This document shows, piece after piece, positions 1 through 7,447 of a stretch of 40,906 nt of DNA (the stretch's first letter is position 1; the number at the start of each line of letters is the position of its first letter). The notes beneath the pieces are model-generated. The model did no database searches. It was not told the DNA's origin and worked only from the letters and a program-made list of their open reading frames with translations. Where the stretch lies: the NCBI GenBank assembly GCA_021205205.1, contig JAJPXY010000122.1:1-40906 (forward strand). Direction: 5' to 3'. The stretch is from Clostridiales bacterium. Lineage in GTDB: Bacteria > Bacillota > Clostridia > Oscillospirales > Oscillospiraceae. Both the position numbers and the translations under genes were made by a program.

Positions 1-677
1 CCCAGCTGGGGCATACCGCCGGAGGGGTGGGCGCAGGTGTGGTTGCCCACAATGTGGCCCTCGTCGATCATCCGCTGCACCAGGTCGGGCTGCTCGTCAT
101 AAAACTGCTTGGTGATGAAGAAGACGGCGGTGACGCCCTTCTCTTTCAGGGTGTCCAGGATGTCCGGGGTGCAGCCGTTTTCGTACCCCTCGTCCATGGT
201 CAGGTAGATGATTTTCTCCTCGGTGTCGATGTGGGTGTAGCCGTTGTACTGGCTGTAGTAGTTGTCGTAGTAGTAGATGCCGTCGGGGCGGTTCAGCTCG
301 TCTCGGTTACTGTTGCTGAACCCGTAGGACAGGCTCTCGTTGCTCAGGGCGCTGAGGGCGTCGAAATCCACGTTGGTCACGTCCATCTGCACGGTGTAGT
401 CGTAGGTGCCGGAGACCACGCTTGTCTCCTCCGCATCCGCGCTTGTGGAGCTGTCCGCGCTGCCGGAGGCGTCGGCGGGGTCCTCCTGCTCTTGTGAGCT
501 GTCAGCGCTGGTATCGTCCTCCGCGACCTCCGCAGTGGCACTGGCCTCGGCAGCGACGCTGTCGGCGCTGGTATCCGCAGAAGCGGAGCCGCCGCCTCCG
601 GCGCAGCCGGTCAGCAGGGAGAGACAGAGGGAAAACGCCAGAAGCAGCGCGGTGATCTGTCGGTGGAAACCTTTCAT
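1..677 (-). CDS. PdaA-like polysaccharide deacetylase lipoprotein (3' end outside window)
   Basis: Reading on the minus strand from the ATG at 677, the product begins with a lipoprotein signal peptide (lipobox LLTGC, about residues 21-25). A Ser/Ala/Asp/Glu-rich linker of roughly 60 residues follows, then a NodB-type carbohydrate esterase domain. Visible motifs are YLTMDEGYENG (usually T-F-D-D/N-G-Y in the family) and GNHTCAHPS, which carries the metal-binding H-x3-H. YENG after the first motif is typical of the PdaA group, which deacetylates N-acetylmuramic acid on the way to muramic delta-lactam in spore cortex. That function is inferred by family. The ATG has a GGAGGT ribosome site 6 nt upstream. 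The C-terminal half lies beyond the window, so completeness cannot be judged. Confidence 0.85.
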   Translation of the reverse strand, partial: MKGFHRQITALLLAFSLCLSLLTGCAGGGGSASADTSADSVAAEASATAEVAEDDTSADSSQEQEDPADASGSADSSTSADAEETSVVSGTYDYTVQMDVTNVDFDALSALSNESLSYGFSNSNRDELNRPDGIYYYDNYYSQYNGYTHIDTEEKIIYLTMDEGYENGCTPDILDTLKEKGVTAVFFITKQFYDEQPDLVQRMIDEGHIVGNHTCAHPSGGMPQL

Positions 678-711
678 AACGATAAACCTCCAAAATGATG
701 TTTGTTCTCTC

Positions 712-717
712 ATTATA
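712..717 (-). promoter_or_regulatory. -10 element for the deacetylase gene
   Basis: A perfect TATAAT on the minus strand lies 35 nt upstream of the ATG at 677. The -35 region at 17-bp spacing (TGCAAG) is a poor match, so only the -10 box is supported. Confidence 0.4.
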
Positions 718-869
718 ACCGCAAAAGGGGAAATCCTTGCAGTGTATCCGGTCCACTGTGGGAAAAGCCACAGTACATAACGCTTCATTATACGTCCTTT
801 CGGGGGCTTTCGTCAATATCCGGGTTAAAAAAATTTGACTGACGGGTCAAAAAAGTTTGACTGTTGGAT

Positions 870-901
870 AAAAAACACGGCGCGTCGGCGCCGTGTTTTT
901 T
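870..901 (-). terminator. Rho-independent terminator of the alpha/beta hydrolase gene
   Basis: A 14-bp perfect stem (GGCGC core flanked by A-runs on one side and T-runs on the other) with a GTCG loop. It sits 45 nt past the stop codon at 947 on the minus strand and ends in six T. The flanking A/T runs would let it work in both directions. Confidence 0.85.
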
Positions 902-946
902 GCAGAGTGTCAAAGGAGTCATGTCCCGGTAGGGGAGGGGAGCTTG

Positions 947-1753
947 TCAGATACGCTTATTCAACCAGGCGATCATATCCCCGATAGGCTCGTCCTTGTC
1001 GAACTCATTGAAGATCTCGTGGCACATCCCGGCGTAGACCCGCAGGGCCTTGTCCTGGGACGCAATCTCCGCGTAGAGCTGGAGGGAGTCCAGCGGACTG
1101 ACCAGGCCGTCGTTCTGTCCGTGGAGGATGAGGACCGGGTCGGTGAACCGAGCGGGGTTCTCTTTCAGGTAAGCAACGCCACCGGCAAGGCTGTTCATCA
1201 GGCCCACGGAAATTTGCTTCTCCACGTAGGGGTCCGCCGTGTAGGCTTCGCCTACCGCCGGGTCAGAGCAGACGCCGTCTCCCAGGGCGTTGGGGACGTA
1301 GGTGTCCGCCGGGGCCGCGATAGGCAGCTGGCCCATCAGCGGGTTGTTGTACCGGGTCAAAGCGCCGGAGAGGACGATGCCCGCCGCCTTGCCGGGGAAC
1401 CGGGTGGCAAAGCAGGCCGTGGCATAGCCGCCCATGCTGTGGCCCACCACATAGACCGGCAGGTCGGGATTCTCCCGGGCCGCCAGCTCAACGGCAGAGT
1501 TCACGTCGTCGCTGATCTCCTTCCAGTCGTCGTAATAGACCCGCTTGCCGCCGGAGCGGCCATGGCCTCGGTGGTCGAACCGGTAGACGTTGAGCTGCTG
1601 GGCGTTGAGCCGGGCGGCCACGTAATCATACCGGCCCTGGTGCTCGCACAGCCCGTGGACGATGACCACCGCAGCTCTGGGGCGGGTGACGGTGTCCTTG
1701 ACCAGGTAAAGCTCGGTGCCGTTGTTGATGGGGAGGGTGGTTTCGATTTTCAT
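947..1753 (-). CDS. Alpha/beta hydrolase, monoacylglycerol lipase / lysophospholipase type
   Basis: A 268-residue serine hydrolase of the Hydrolase_4 (MGLL-like) family. Visible: the oxyanion segment VIVHGLCEHQGRY near residue 30, the family motif FDHRGHGRSGG, the nucleophile elbow GHSMGG (Ser near residue 100), the catalytic Asp in LILHGQNDG and the catalytic His in YAGMCHEIFNE. All three triad members are present. No signal peptide is seen, so it is probably cytosolic and acts on monoacylglycerols or lysophospholipids (family inference). The ATG at 1753 was preferred over an in-frame ATG 63 nt upstream because it has AAGGAGG at the right distance. The gene has its own promoter and terminator and is monocistronic. 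Confidence 0.88.
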   Translation of the reverse strand: MKIETTLPINNGTELYLVKDTVTRPRAAVVIVHGLCEHQGRYDYVAARLNAQQLNVYRFDHRGHGRSGGKRVYYDDWKEISDDVNSAVELAARENPDLPVYVVGHSMGGYATACFATRFPGKAAGIVLSGALTRYNNPLMGQLPIAAPADTYVPNALGDGVCSDPAVGEAYTADPYVEKQISVGLMNSLAGGVAYLKENPARFTDPVLILHGQNDGLVSPLDSLQLYAEIASQDKALRVYAGMCHEIFNEFDKDEPIGDMIAWLNKRI

Positions 1754-1787
1754 GGCGGATACCTCCTTGCTTTTGGTTTCTAACATG

Positions 1788-1816
1788 ATGATACGATAGA
1801 ACAGCACTTTTGTCAA
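1788..1816 (-). promoter_or_regulatory. Sigma-A promoter of the alpha/beta hydrolase gene
   Basis: Minus-strand TTGACA (1811-1816), 17-bp spacer, TATCAT (1788-1793), about 35 nt upstream of the start codon at 1753. Confidence 0.75.
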
Positions 1817-1846
1817 ATGTTTTTCTGCGGCAGCAAAGCCGGGATA

Positions 1847-1893
1847 GAAAAAACCTCCCCCACCATGAACGTGTCACAGCATGGGAGGGGAGA
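1847..1893 (-). terminator. Terminator of the YabE-like gene
   Basis: Imperfect GC-rich hairpin just past the stop at 1904. On the minus strand a C-rich arm ending in CCATG pairs with CATGG followed by a G-rich arm, with one internal loop, and then TTTTTT. Confidence 0.7.
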
Positions 1894-1903
1894 GGGTACG
1901 TTG

Positions 1904-2971
1904 TCAATACAGGAAGTAGACGGTGCAGCTCCGGCGGCCGAAGGAATAGCACTGGGAGGAGGAATCGTAATACAGGTCAATGGTCTTGCCCTTGACTCCG
2001 CAGTCCCCGGCCACGCAGACGCCGTAGACGATGCTGCCGCTGGTGATATACATCCGGGTCCCATAGGGGATGACGGAGGGGTCCACCGCGACCACGCCCA
2101 CCTGAGCGGTGCGCCCGGTGGAGGTGTGCTTGCCGGACCTGGAGGTGTAGGCGGTGGCGGTGTAGGTCTCCACCGCGCTGTAGCCGTAGGTGCTGCCGTC
2201 AGACATGGTGACGGTGCCCTGTTCCTCGTCCTTGTTGGTCATGTAGACGCTGGAGGCGCTCAGGGAACTGAGGCCGGAGAAATAGACCTTGGTGCCGTAG
2301 GCGGTGATCTCGGTGACCATATCGGTGGTCTCGGTGTTCACCAGGGTGATGATCGGCTCACCGCCGTCGATGATTTTCTTCTCATAAGTATAGGTGACGG
2401 TCCCGGCTACGCCCTCCTGCTTGATGTACTCGGTGCCGATGTAGCTGTCAGGGTCGGCCACGCGGGCGGTGTCGTAGGCGGAGGTTTCCACCTCGTCATA
2501 ATAGCTGATCTCCACCCGGTTGATCACGATGGAGTCTCCGCCGCTGACGGTTGCGTCCAGGTCCATAGAGACGATGTCGTTTTCGCCCAGCTCCACATTC
2601 AGGCGGGAGAGAACATCCTGCACGGTGTCGCCCTCCTGGAGGAGAACGGTGGAGAGGGTCTTATCCACAGTCAAGGTGGCATATTCGGCGCGGGTGATGG
2701 ACACGTCTACAGCGTCCTCAGATTCCTGGGTGTCGATGGTGTCGGTAGCGCTGACGTCGACCCCGGCCTCGTCCAAAACCTCGTCCACCTCCTCCGCTGT
2801 GGTTTCGATGGTGTAGGTGTCGGAGTCAGCTTGGATGTTGTAAACGTTTTTGGCCTTCGCGGGGTTTGCGAGCACAAGGACCAGCACCAGCACGAGGGCA
2901 AAGACGGCGACGAGACGAAGCACAAGTCCGGCCAGACGTTTCGCAGCCGCCGCAGAATCGGGTTGAATCAT
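1904..2971 (-). CDS. YabE-like cell-wall protein with DUF348, G5 and 3D domains
   Basis: A 355-residue exported protein. An N-terminal hydrophobic segment (about 19-37) ending in ANPAKAK serves as signal or anchor. Then come DUF348-type ubiquitin-like repeats (about 45-170), a G5-like region rich in Thr/Tyr/Glu (about 190-250) and a C-terminal 3D domain (about 262-355). The 3D domain keeps its three signature aspartates, in VAVDPSVIP, VAGDCG and KTIDLYY, in a double-psi barrel resembling lytic transglycosylases. This layout matches Bacillus YabE and other Rpf/Sps-type peptidoglycan hydrolases linked to wall turnover and dormancy exit. The enzymatic role is inferred. It is monocistronic with a consensus promoter and a leader of about 85 nt. 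The start is ATG at 2971. Confidence 0.88.
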   Translation of the reverse strand: MIQPDSAAAAKRLAGLVLRLVAVFALVLVLVLVLANPAKAKNVYNIQADSDTYTIETTAEEVDEVLDEAGVDVSATDTIDTQESEDAVDVSITRAEYATLTVDKTLSTVLLQEGDTVQDVLSRLNVELGENDIVSMDLDATVSGGDSIVINRVEISYYDEVETSAYDTARVADPDSYIGTEYIKQEGVAGTVTYTYEKKIIDGGEPIITLVNTETTDMVTEITAYGTKVYFSGLSSLSASSVYMTNKDEEQGTVTMSDGSTYGYSAVETYTATAYTSRSGKHTSTGRTAQVGVVAVDPSVIPYGTRMYITSGSIVYGVCVAGDCGVKGKTIDLYYDSSSQCYSFGRRSCTVYFLY

Positions 2972-3026
2972 ACATAGACCTCCACAGAAACAGAGCGAAA
3001 ACGCTCCGTTGTGATTTGGTTACGCT

Positions 3027-3044
3027 TTGTAATTTTTGTTACAA
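3027..3044. promoter_or_regulatory. Inverted repeat TTGTAA-N6-TTACAA in the YabE-like leader
   Basis: A perfect 6-bp inverted repeat just downstream of the predicted transcription start of the YabE-like gene. Its position suits an operator or a short RNA stem. Bacillus yabE belongs to the WalR regulon, but the WalR box is a direct TGTWAH repeat, so this is not a proper match. Confidence 0.4.
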
Positions 3045-3060
3045 TTCTTAACGCTCTTGC

Positions 3061-3089
3061 ATTATATAATTAAAAACCGCCTTTGTCAA
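3061..3089 (-). promoter_or_regulatory. Perfect-consensus sigma-A promoter of the YabE-like gene
   Basis: Minus-strand TTGACA (3084-3089), exactly 17 bp, TATAAT (3061-3066). Both hexamers match consensus at every position. Confidence 0.92.
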
Positions 3090-3221
3090 GTAAAAATTGA
3101 ACAAAAAAGGGCAAATGGAAACAATAGACAGGATGAAATGCCTAAAAAAATGAGATTTTTGCAATGGAATTTGGGGAAGCAGCAGAAATTTAGTAACAAA
3201 ATGTTACTTCTATAACAGAAA

Positions 3222-3278
3222 AATAATTTCACTTTCCATAAGCCCCGGCGGCGGCCTGCGACTTATGAAAAGTGAAAT
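3222..3278 (-). terminator. Terminator of the MocR regulator gene
   Basis: A 17-bp stem with one mismatch (arms 3226-3242 and 3262-3278) and a 19-nt GC-rich loop, about 25 nt past the stop at 3301. On the minus strand it is followed by a T-rich run (TTATTTTT). Confidence 0.8.
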
Positions 3279-3300
3279 ACCAAAAGTTCTGCGCGATGAT

Positions 3301-4704
3301 TCAGAACGTTTTCCACGCTATCACCAAACGGCGAATCGCTTCCTGGATCTCCTCCTCCCGCATCCTGGCGTACCCCATGACGAAGGAGGGGGTATAGGAC
3401 GCCGGGACCGGCAGCCGGTAGAACTGGCGCAGCGGATAGACCCGGACGCCAACGCTGTCTGCGGCCTCCACCAGCTGCTGCTCTGTCCGCTCTGTGCGCA
3501 CCTTAAGCAGCAGGTGCAGTCCGGCGTCTCCGCCGGAAAAGTCCGCGAAATCCGTCAATTTTTCGCTTTTTGCGGCGCTTAACAGGGCGTCTCGGCGGGC
3601 CTTGTAGCTTTTGCGCGTGCGCCAGATATGGCGTTCCAGGTGGCCCCGGTCCATGAACAGCGCCAGGGTGTACTGCTCGAAGGAGGGTACGGTGGAGGAG
3701 TAAAAGAAGAACTCCTGCTGGTAGCGGCGGGTCAGTTGTGCTGGGAGCACCATATAACTGATGCGCATGGAGGGGGCCAGGCTTTTTGTAAACGTATTCA
3801 AATAGACCACCCGCTCGCTGCGGTCCAGCCCCTGGAGGGCGGGGATGGGCCGCCCGGAGAGGCGGAACTCGCTGTCGTAATCGTCCTCGATGATGTACCG
3901 GTCCGGCTGGGCGGAACCCCAGTCCAGCAGCGCCTGCCGCCGGGTCACCGGCATGACAAGGCTCAGAGGAAAGTGGTGGGAGGGCGTCACATGGACCACC
4001 CGCGCGCCGGATTGCTCCAACAGGTCCACCCGCAGCCCCTGCTCGTCCACGGGGATGGGGTACACCTGCGCGCCGCTGTGAGAGAGGATCTGCTCGGTTT
4101 TCTGGTAGCCGGGGTCCTCCACGGCGTACCCCCCTTCCCGGCCCAGCAGCTGGACCAGCAGAGAGAGCAGATATTCCGACCCGGCCCCCACTACGATCTG
4201 CTCCGGCTGCACCTGGATGCCCCGGAAGTGGTAGAGGTGGCTGACAATGGCCTGCCGCAGCTCCGGCACCCCCTGGGGATGGGCTGCGGACAGCAGCGCA
4301 CTGTCCCGGTTGGAGAGCACCTCCCGGGTCAGCTTGGCCCAGGTGGCGAAGGGAAAAAACTCCGCGTCCACCGCGTTGGTGGCGAAGTCGTAAGGGCAAC
4401 TGGGTTTCGCGGGAGAGGCGGGCAGCGGTTGAGACATGGGCTGGGCCTGTTCCGGCCGGGAGGCCGCCTGCTGGACGAAGAACCCCCGCCGGTCCTCGCT
4501 GCGCAGGTAGCCCTCCGCCACCAGCTGGCTGTAGGCCGTCTCCACCGTCACCACGCTGAGATGGGCGTCGCTGGCCAGCTTCCGTTTGGAGGGCAGCCGC
4601 TCCCCGGCGGGGATGCGGCCCGTCTCGATCTCCCGGCGGAGGAAGCGGTAGAGCTGTTCATAAAGGGGTTCTTTGGCGATGCTGTCCAGAGATGGGGTGA
4701 GCAT
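3301..4704 (-). CDS. MocR/PdxR-type GntR-family transcriptional regulator with aminotransferase domain
   Basis: A 467-residue regulator of the MocR subfamily. The N-terminal GntR winged helix (about 8-80) includes LPSKRKLASDAHLSVVTVE. The remainder (about 110-460) is a fold-type I aminotransferase domain with VVGAGSEYLL, IIEDDYDSEFR and the PLP lysine in NTFTKSLAPSMR. Known relatives use PLP or an amino-acid aldimine as effector (PdxR controls PLP synthesis; GabR controls GABA use). No pdxS/pdxT or aminotransferase gene is nearby, so the target cannot be named. The ATG at 4704 has AAGGAGG 9 nt upstream. It is divergent from the CYTH gene with interlocked promoters, so it may control itself and that neighbour. 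Confidence 0.88.
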   Translation of the reverse strand: MLTPSLDSIAKEPLYEQLYRFLRREIETGRIPAGERLPSKRKLASDAHLSVVTVETAYSQLVAEGYLRSEDRRGFFVQQAASRPEQAQPMSQPLPASPAKPSCPYDFATNAVDAEFFPFATWAKLTREVLSNRDSALLSAAHPQGVPELRQAIVSHLYHFRGIQVQPEQIVVGAGSEYLLSLLVQLLGREGGYAVEDPGYQKTEQILSHSGAQVYPIPVDEQGLRVDLLEQSGARVVHVTPSHHFPLSLVMPVTRRQALLDWGSAQPDRYIIEDDYDSEFRLSGRPIPALQGLDRSERVVYLNTFTKSLAPSMRISYMVLPAQLTRRYQQEFFFYSSTVPSFEQYTLALFMDRGHLERHIWRTRKSYKARRDALLSAAKSEKLTDFADFSGGDAGLHLLLKVRTERTEQQLVEAADSVGVRVYPLRQFYRLPVPASYTPSFVMGYARMREEEIQEAIRRLVIAWKTF

Positions 4705-4749
4705 GGGAAAACCTCCTTGACCTGATAAATTTCTAAAAAATCAAGAGTT

Positions 4750-4778
4750 ATTATAAGGTCAATCGAGGTGGCAGTCAA
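4750..4778 (-). promoter_or_regulatory. Promoter of the MocR regulator gene
   Basis: Minus-strand TTGACT (4773-4778), 17 bp, TATAAT (4750-4755), 46 nt upstream of the ATG. Its -35 box is 4 bp from the -35 box of the divergent promoter. Confidence 0.85.
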
Positions 4779-4782
4779 CCCC

Positions 4783-4811
4783 TTGACGGAAAGGGCCGGA
4801 TTCGATACAAT
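4783..4811 (+). promoter_or_regulatory. Promoter of the CYTH gene
   Basis: TTGACG (4783-4788), 17 bp, TACAAT (4806-4811), about 40 nt before the ATG at 4852. It is back-to-back with the MocR promoter. Confidence 0.8.
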
Positions 4812-4851
4812 TAGGGCAACAACAAAACGACCTGCAAGCGAGGAAACCACT

Positions 4852-5334
4852 ATGGAAATCGAACGCAAATTCTGGCTGACCACCTTTCCCACCGACTACC
4901 CGGAAATGATTCACCTGGAGACCGACCAGGGCTATCTGGCCAACGTCCCCGTCACCGTCCGCATCCGCCGCAGCCGCAACTGCGCCACCGGGGACTGCAC
5001 CTATATCCTCTGCATCAAGAGCAAGGGCACCCTGTCCCGCCACGAGGTGGAGACCCCCATCGAACGGTCGCAGTTCGAGGAGCTGGCCGGAATGCTGGAC
5101 CGGCCTCTGGTCCACAAGGACTACCACGCCTACCGCCTGCCCGACGGCCATGTGCTGGAGTGTTCCGAAGTAGACCACGGGGCCTTTTCCTACGCGGAGG
5201 TGGAGTTCGAGAGCGAGGAGGCGGCCAACGCCTGGGAGCCGCTGCCCTGCCTGGGCAAGGAGCTGACCTATGACAAGCGGTTCACCATGGGGTCATACTA
5301 CCTGAACGGGTTTGTCCCCGACCCGGAGGAATGA
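4852..5334 (+). CDS. CYTH-domain protein (inorganic triphosphatase-like)
   Basis: A 160-residue single-domain protein. It opens with the CYTH signature ExExK (MEIERKFWL) and continues with the alternating basic and acidic strands of a triphosphate tunnel: VRIRRSR, IKSKG, EVETPIE, YAEVEFESEEAA and KELTYDKRFTM. Bacterial relatives hydrolyse tripolyphosphate or other triphosphates using divalent metal. Substrate specificity cannot be read from sequence. The start at 4852 is preferred to an upstream in-frame ATG because the CYTH fold begins exactly at MEIER and GAGGAAA precedes it. It is monocistronic, with promoter and terminator. Confidence 0.88.
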   Translation: MEIERKFWLTTFPTDYPEMIHLETDQGYLANVPVTVRIRRSRNCATGDCTYILCIKSKGTLSRHEVETPIERSQFEELAGMLDRPLVHKDYHAYRLPDGHVLECSEVDHGAFSYAEVEFESEEAANAWEPLPCLGKELTYDKRFTMGSYYLNGFVPDPEE

Positions 5335-5370
5335 GAGCAACCATCCAAATCCATCTATTCAGACCACATT

Positions 5371-5407
5371 AAAAAAGAGCGTGCTGCGAGGTGGCGCGTT
5401 CTTTTTT
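5371..5407 (+). terminator. Terminator after the CYTH gene
   Basis: A run of A and AGAGCGTGC pairs with GCGCGTTCT and a run of T (two G-U pairs), 36 nt past the stop. It isolates the spoIIIA operon, which begins 50 nt later. Confidence 0.8.
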
Positions 5408-5456
5408 GCGCCTTGCCACATAGATTGTCCCATACCACAACGAGGAGGGGGTCACA

Positions 5457-6353
5457 TTGGCGACGCCTTTGGAACAGGCGGCGGCGTTTCTGCCCCGGGA
5501 GCTGCGCCTGGCAGCGCTGGCCTGCGGCCAGGACCCGGAGGAACTGCGGCTGCGGGCCGGACGGCCCTTCGCCCTCTGCGGCGCGGACGGGCGGGAGGCC
5601 CCTGTGCTGCTGCTGGGCAAGCCTCTGGAGCTGACGGCGGACGACCTGCGCATGACCCTGGAGATCGCCACCTGCGCCAGCTACCACGCGGCGGTGGAAA
5701 AGCTCTGCCAGGGTTTTCTGCCCCTGAAAGGGGGCCACCGGCTGGGCGTCACCGGCACGGTGGACCTGCGGGAGGGCAAGATCCACGGCTACCGGGCGCT
5801 TTCCTCCCTGTGCCTGCGCATCGCGCACCCGGTCCAGGGCATCGGCTGGGAGGCAGCGGAGCAGGTGTTCCGCCCGGAAGGAACCGTGTCCACGCTGTTG
5901 CTCTCCCCGCCGGGGCTGGGCAAGACCACTCTCCTGCGGGAGCTGATCCGGCTGGGGTCGGACCGATACGGCCAGCGGGTGGGGCTGGCGGACGAGCGGG
6001 GAGAGGTGGCCGCCTTGTGGCACGGCGTCCCCCAGTTCGACGTGGGAGCCAGCACCGACGTGCTGGACGGCTGTCCCAAGGCGGAGGGGTTGCAGCTGCT
6101 GCTGCGCACCATGAACCCCCAGCTGCTGGCGGCGGACGAAATCACCGCGCCGGAGGACATCGCCGCCCTCTCCACTGCCGCCAACTGCGGTGTGGCGGTG
6201 CTGGCCACCGCCCACGGTAGCAGCCTGGAGGACCTGCGGCGGCGGCCCCTTTACCGGCGGCTGCTGGAGGAACAAATCTTCCGCCAGGTGATTTACATCT
6301 CCCGTCAGGGGACCCGCCGCAGCTACCGGGTGGAGCCGGTGGAGGATGGTTAA
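5457..6353 (+). CDS. spoIIIAA: Stage III sporulation protein AA (secretion-type ATPase)
   Basis: A 298-residue ATPase that begins the eight-gene spoIIIA operon. The Walker A motif is PPGLGKTTLLREL (near residue 150). GLADERGEVAAL and LLAADEITAPEDI follow, with a Walker B-like acidic segment. SpoIIIAA resembles type II/IV secretion ATPases and powers the SpoIIIA-SpoIIQ channel between mother cell and forespore. The start is TTG at 5457: GAGGAGGGGG sits 6-7 nt upstream and no in-frame ATG or GTG fits. In this family the operon is driven by sigma-E in the mother cell, but I cannot identify a convincing sigma-E promoter in the short gap after the upstream terminator. Confidence 0.92.
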   Translation: MATPLEQAAAFLPRELRLAALACGQDPEELRLRAGRPFALCGADGREAPVLLLGKPLELTADDLRMTLEIATCASYHAAVEKLCQGFLPLKGGHRLGVTGTVDLREGKIHGYRALSSLCLRIAHPVQGIGWEAAEQVFRPEGTVSTLLLSPPGLGKTTLLRELIRLGSDRYGQRVGLADERGEVAALWHGVPQFDVGASTDVLDGCPKAEGLQLLLRTMNPQLLAADEITAPEDIAALSTAANCGVAVLATAHGSSLEDLRRRPLYRRLLEEQIFRQVIYISRQGTRRSYRVEPVEDG

Positions 6354-6852
6354 AGGAGTGGGGGCGGTCTGCGTTCTGCTGGGTTGTCTGCTGCCTGTCT
6401 GCCAACGGCTGCGCCTGGAGCGAAGCCACATCGCCCAGCTGGGCGCATTGGCCCAGGCGCTGGACGGGATGCGGCGGCAGCTGACCATTTGCGCGCCGCC
6501 TATGGAGGAGTTGCTGGCCCGGGCCGGGCGTTCTCCAGAGGGCACGGTGCGCCGGTTCTTCGCCGCCCTCCGGCTGGAGGAGCTGGAGCAGCAGCCCTTC
6601 GCCGCCCTGTGGGACGGTGCGATACGCGCCAGCGGCCTCTCCCTGGACCGAGAGGAGTGGGAAACGCTCTCCCAGGTGGGGCAGGTTTTGGGGGCTTGCG
6701 GCGCGGAAGAACAGTGCGACCGGTTGGCGGACGCCGCCGAATCCCTCCGCCGCTGCCAGGCCCGGCGGAGGGAGGCCCTGCGGGGCGAGAGACGGCTGTG
6801 GTACACCCTGGCGACCTCGGCGGGGCTGCTGGCGGTGCTGATTTTATTCTGA
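6346..6852 (+). CDS. spoIIIAB: Stage III sporulation protein AB
   Basis: A 168-residue protein with a hydrophobic N-terminal segment (about 3-20), a helical soluble middle (about 25-145) and a C-terminal membrane segment (LATSAGLLAVLILF). This is the layout of SpoIIIAB, a component resembling GspF-type inner-membrane proteins of the forespore channel. The ATG overlaps the spoIIIAA stop by 8 nt, so the two are probably translationally coupled. The sequence is weakly conserved and the assignment rests on operon position plus topology. Confidence 0.88.
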   Translation: MVKGVGAVCVLLGCLLPVCQRLRLERSHIAQLGALAQALDGMRRQLTICAPPMEELLARAGRSPEGTVRRFFAALRLEELEQQPFAALWDGAIRASGLSLDREEWETLSQVGQVLGACGAEEQCDRLADAAESLRRCQARRREALRGERRLWYTLATSAGLLAVLILF

Positions 6853-6864
6853 CGAGGGAAAAGC

Positions 6865-7059
6865 ATGGATGTTGACCTGATTTTTAGAATAGCGGCCATC
6901 GGCATTCTGGTCTCTGTGCTCAACCAGGTGCTGACCCGTTCCGGCCGGGACGAACAGGCCACTATGGTGACGCTGGCGGGGCTGGTGGTGGTGCTGATGC
7001 TGGTGGTGCAGGAGATCAGCGAGCTGTTTGACCTGGTCAAGGTCCTGTTTGACCTCTGA
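6865..7059 (+). CDS. spoIIIAC: Stage III sporulation protein AC
   Basis: A 64-residue protein with two membrane helices (about 5-22 and 33-52) separated by a short loop (RSGRDEQ). The size and sequence are normal for SpoIIIAC (about 65-68 residues), a small membrane subunit of the SpoIIIA channel. It starts at ATG after GAGGGAAAAGC, 12 nt past spoIIIAB. Confidence 0.9.
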   Translation: MDVDLIFRIAAIGILVSVLNQVLTRSGRDEQATMVTLAGLVVVLMLVVQEISELFDLVKVLFDL

Positions 7060-7060
7060 G

Positions 7061-7447
7061 ATGCCGTCCATCTACCAGCTTGCGGCGGGAGCCATAATAG
7101 GCGTGGTCTGTCTGGTGACGGTCCGGCGGCAGACCGGGGAGATCGCCCTGTTGCTGGGGGCGCTGATCTGTGTCGGGCTGCTGTTGGCGGCGGCACAGGG
7201 CCTCTCCGACATCCTGGAACTGGTCTATACCCTGGCGGAGCTGGCCGGGGTGGACAATGACCTGCTGACCCCGCTGCTGAAAACCGTGGGCATCGCCCTC
7301 GTCACCGGTCTTGCGGCCCAGGTCTGCCGGGACGCGGGAGCGGGGAGCGTTGCCATGGTCCTGGAACTGTGCGGCGGGCTGTGCGCCCTGTACGCGGCGC
7401 TGCCGCTGGTGCAGGCGGTGGTCGCCCTGGTCAGTGAGTTGCTATGA
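7061..7447 (+). CDS. spoIIIAD: Stage III sporulation protein AD
   Basis: A 128-residue polytopic membrane protein with four predicted helices (about 7-20, 26-45, 72-90 and 100-125). It contains KTVGIALVTGLAAQVCRDAG, characteristic of SpoIIIAD. The ATG at 7061 is 1 nt after the spoIIIAC stop. A longer reading from 7028 would overlap spoIIIAC and lacks family sequence, so it was rejected. Confidence 0.9.
   Translation: MPSIYQLAAGAIIGVVCLVTVRRQTGEIALLLGALICVGLLLAAAQGLSDILELVYTLAELAGVDNDLLTPLLKTVGIALVTGLAAQVCRDAGAGSVAMVLELCGGLCALYAALPLVQAVVALVSELL

Noticed and set aside
1813..2977. Plus-strand frames opposite the YabE-like gene and similar short frames near 20.2 and 23.0 kb
   Set aside because: They overlap terminators, promoters or the T-box and have no family resemblance.
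3027..3044. WalR box upstream of the YabE-like gene
   Set aside because: WalR boxes are direct TGTWAH repeats with 5-bp spacing. Here the words are inverted.
3226..3278. Long inverted repeat as operator or transposon end
   Set aside because: Its place right after the MocR stop and the T-rich tail on that strand make it a terminator. No transposase or target duplication is nearby.
5410..5455. Sigma-E promoter for spoIIIAA
   Set aside because: A CATACCA word is present, but no matching -35 box lies at the right distance, so I could not support it.
5355..7196. Long minus-strand open frames opposite the spoIIIA, PTS, surface-protein and FMN_bind genes (for example 5355-7196, 24526-26028, 30632-32581, 35290-36921)
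   Set aside because: They are mirror frames produced by high GC at third codon positions. They show low-complexity Gly/Val/His or Arg/Pro composition and no ribosome sites, and the opposite strand encodes recognisable families.
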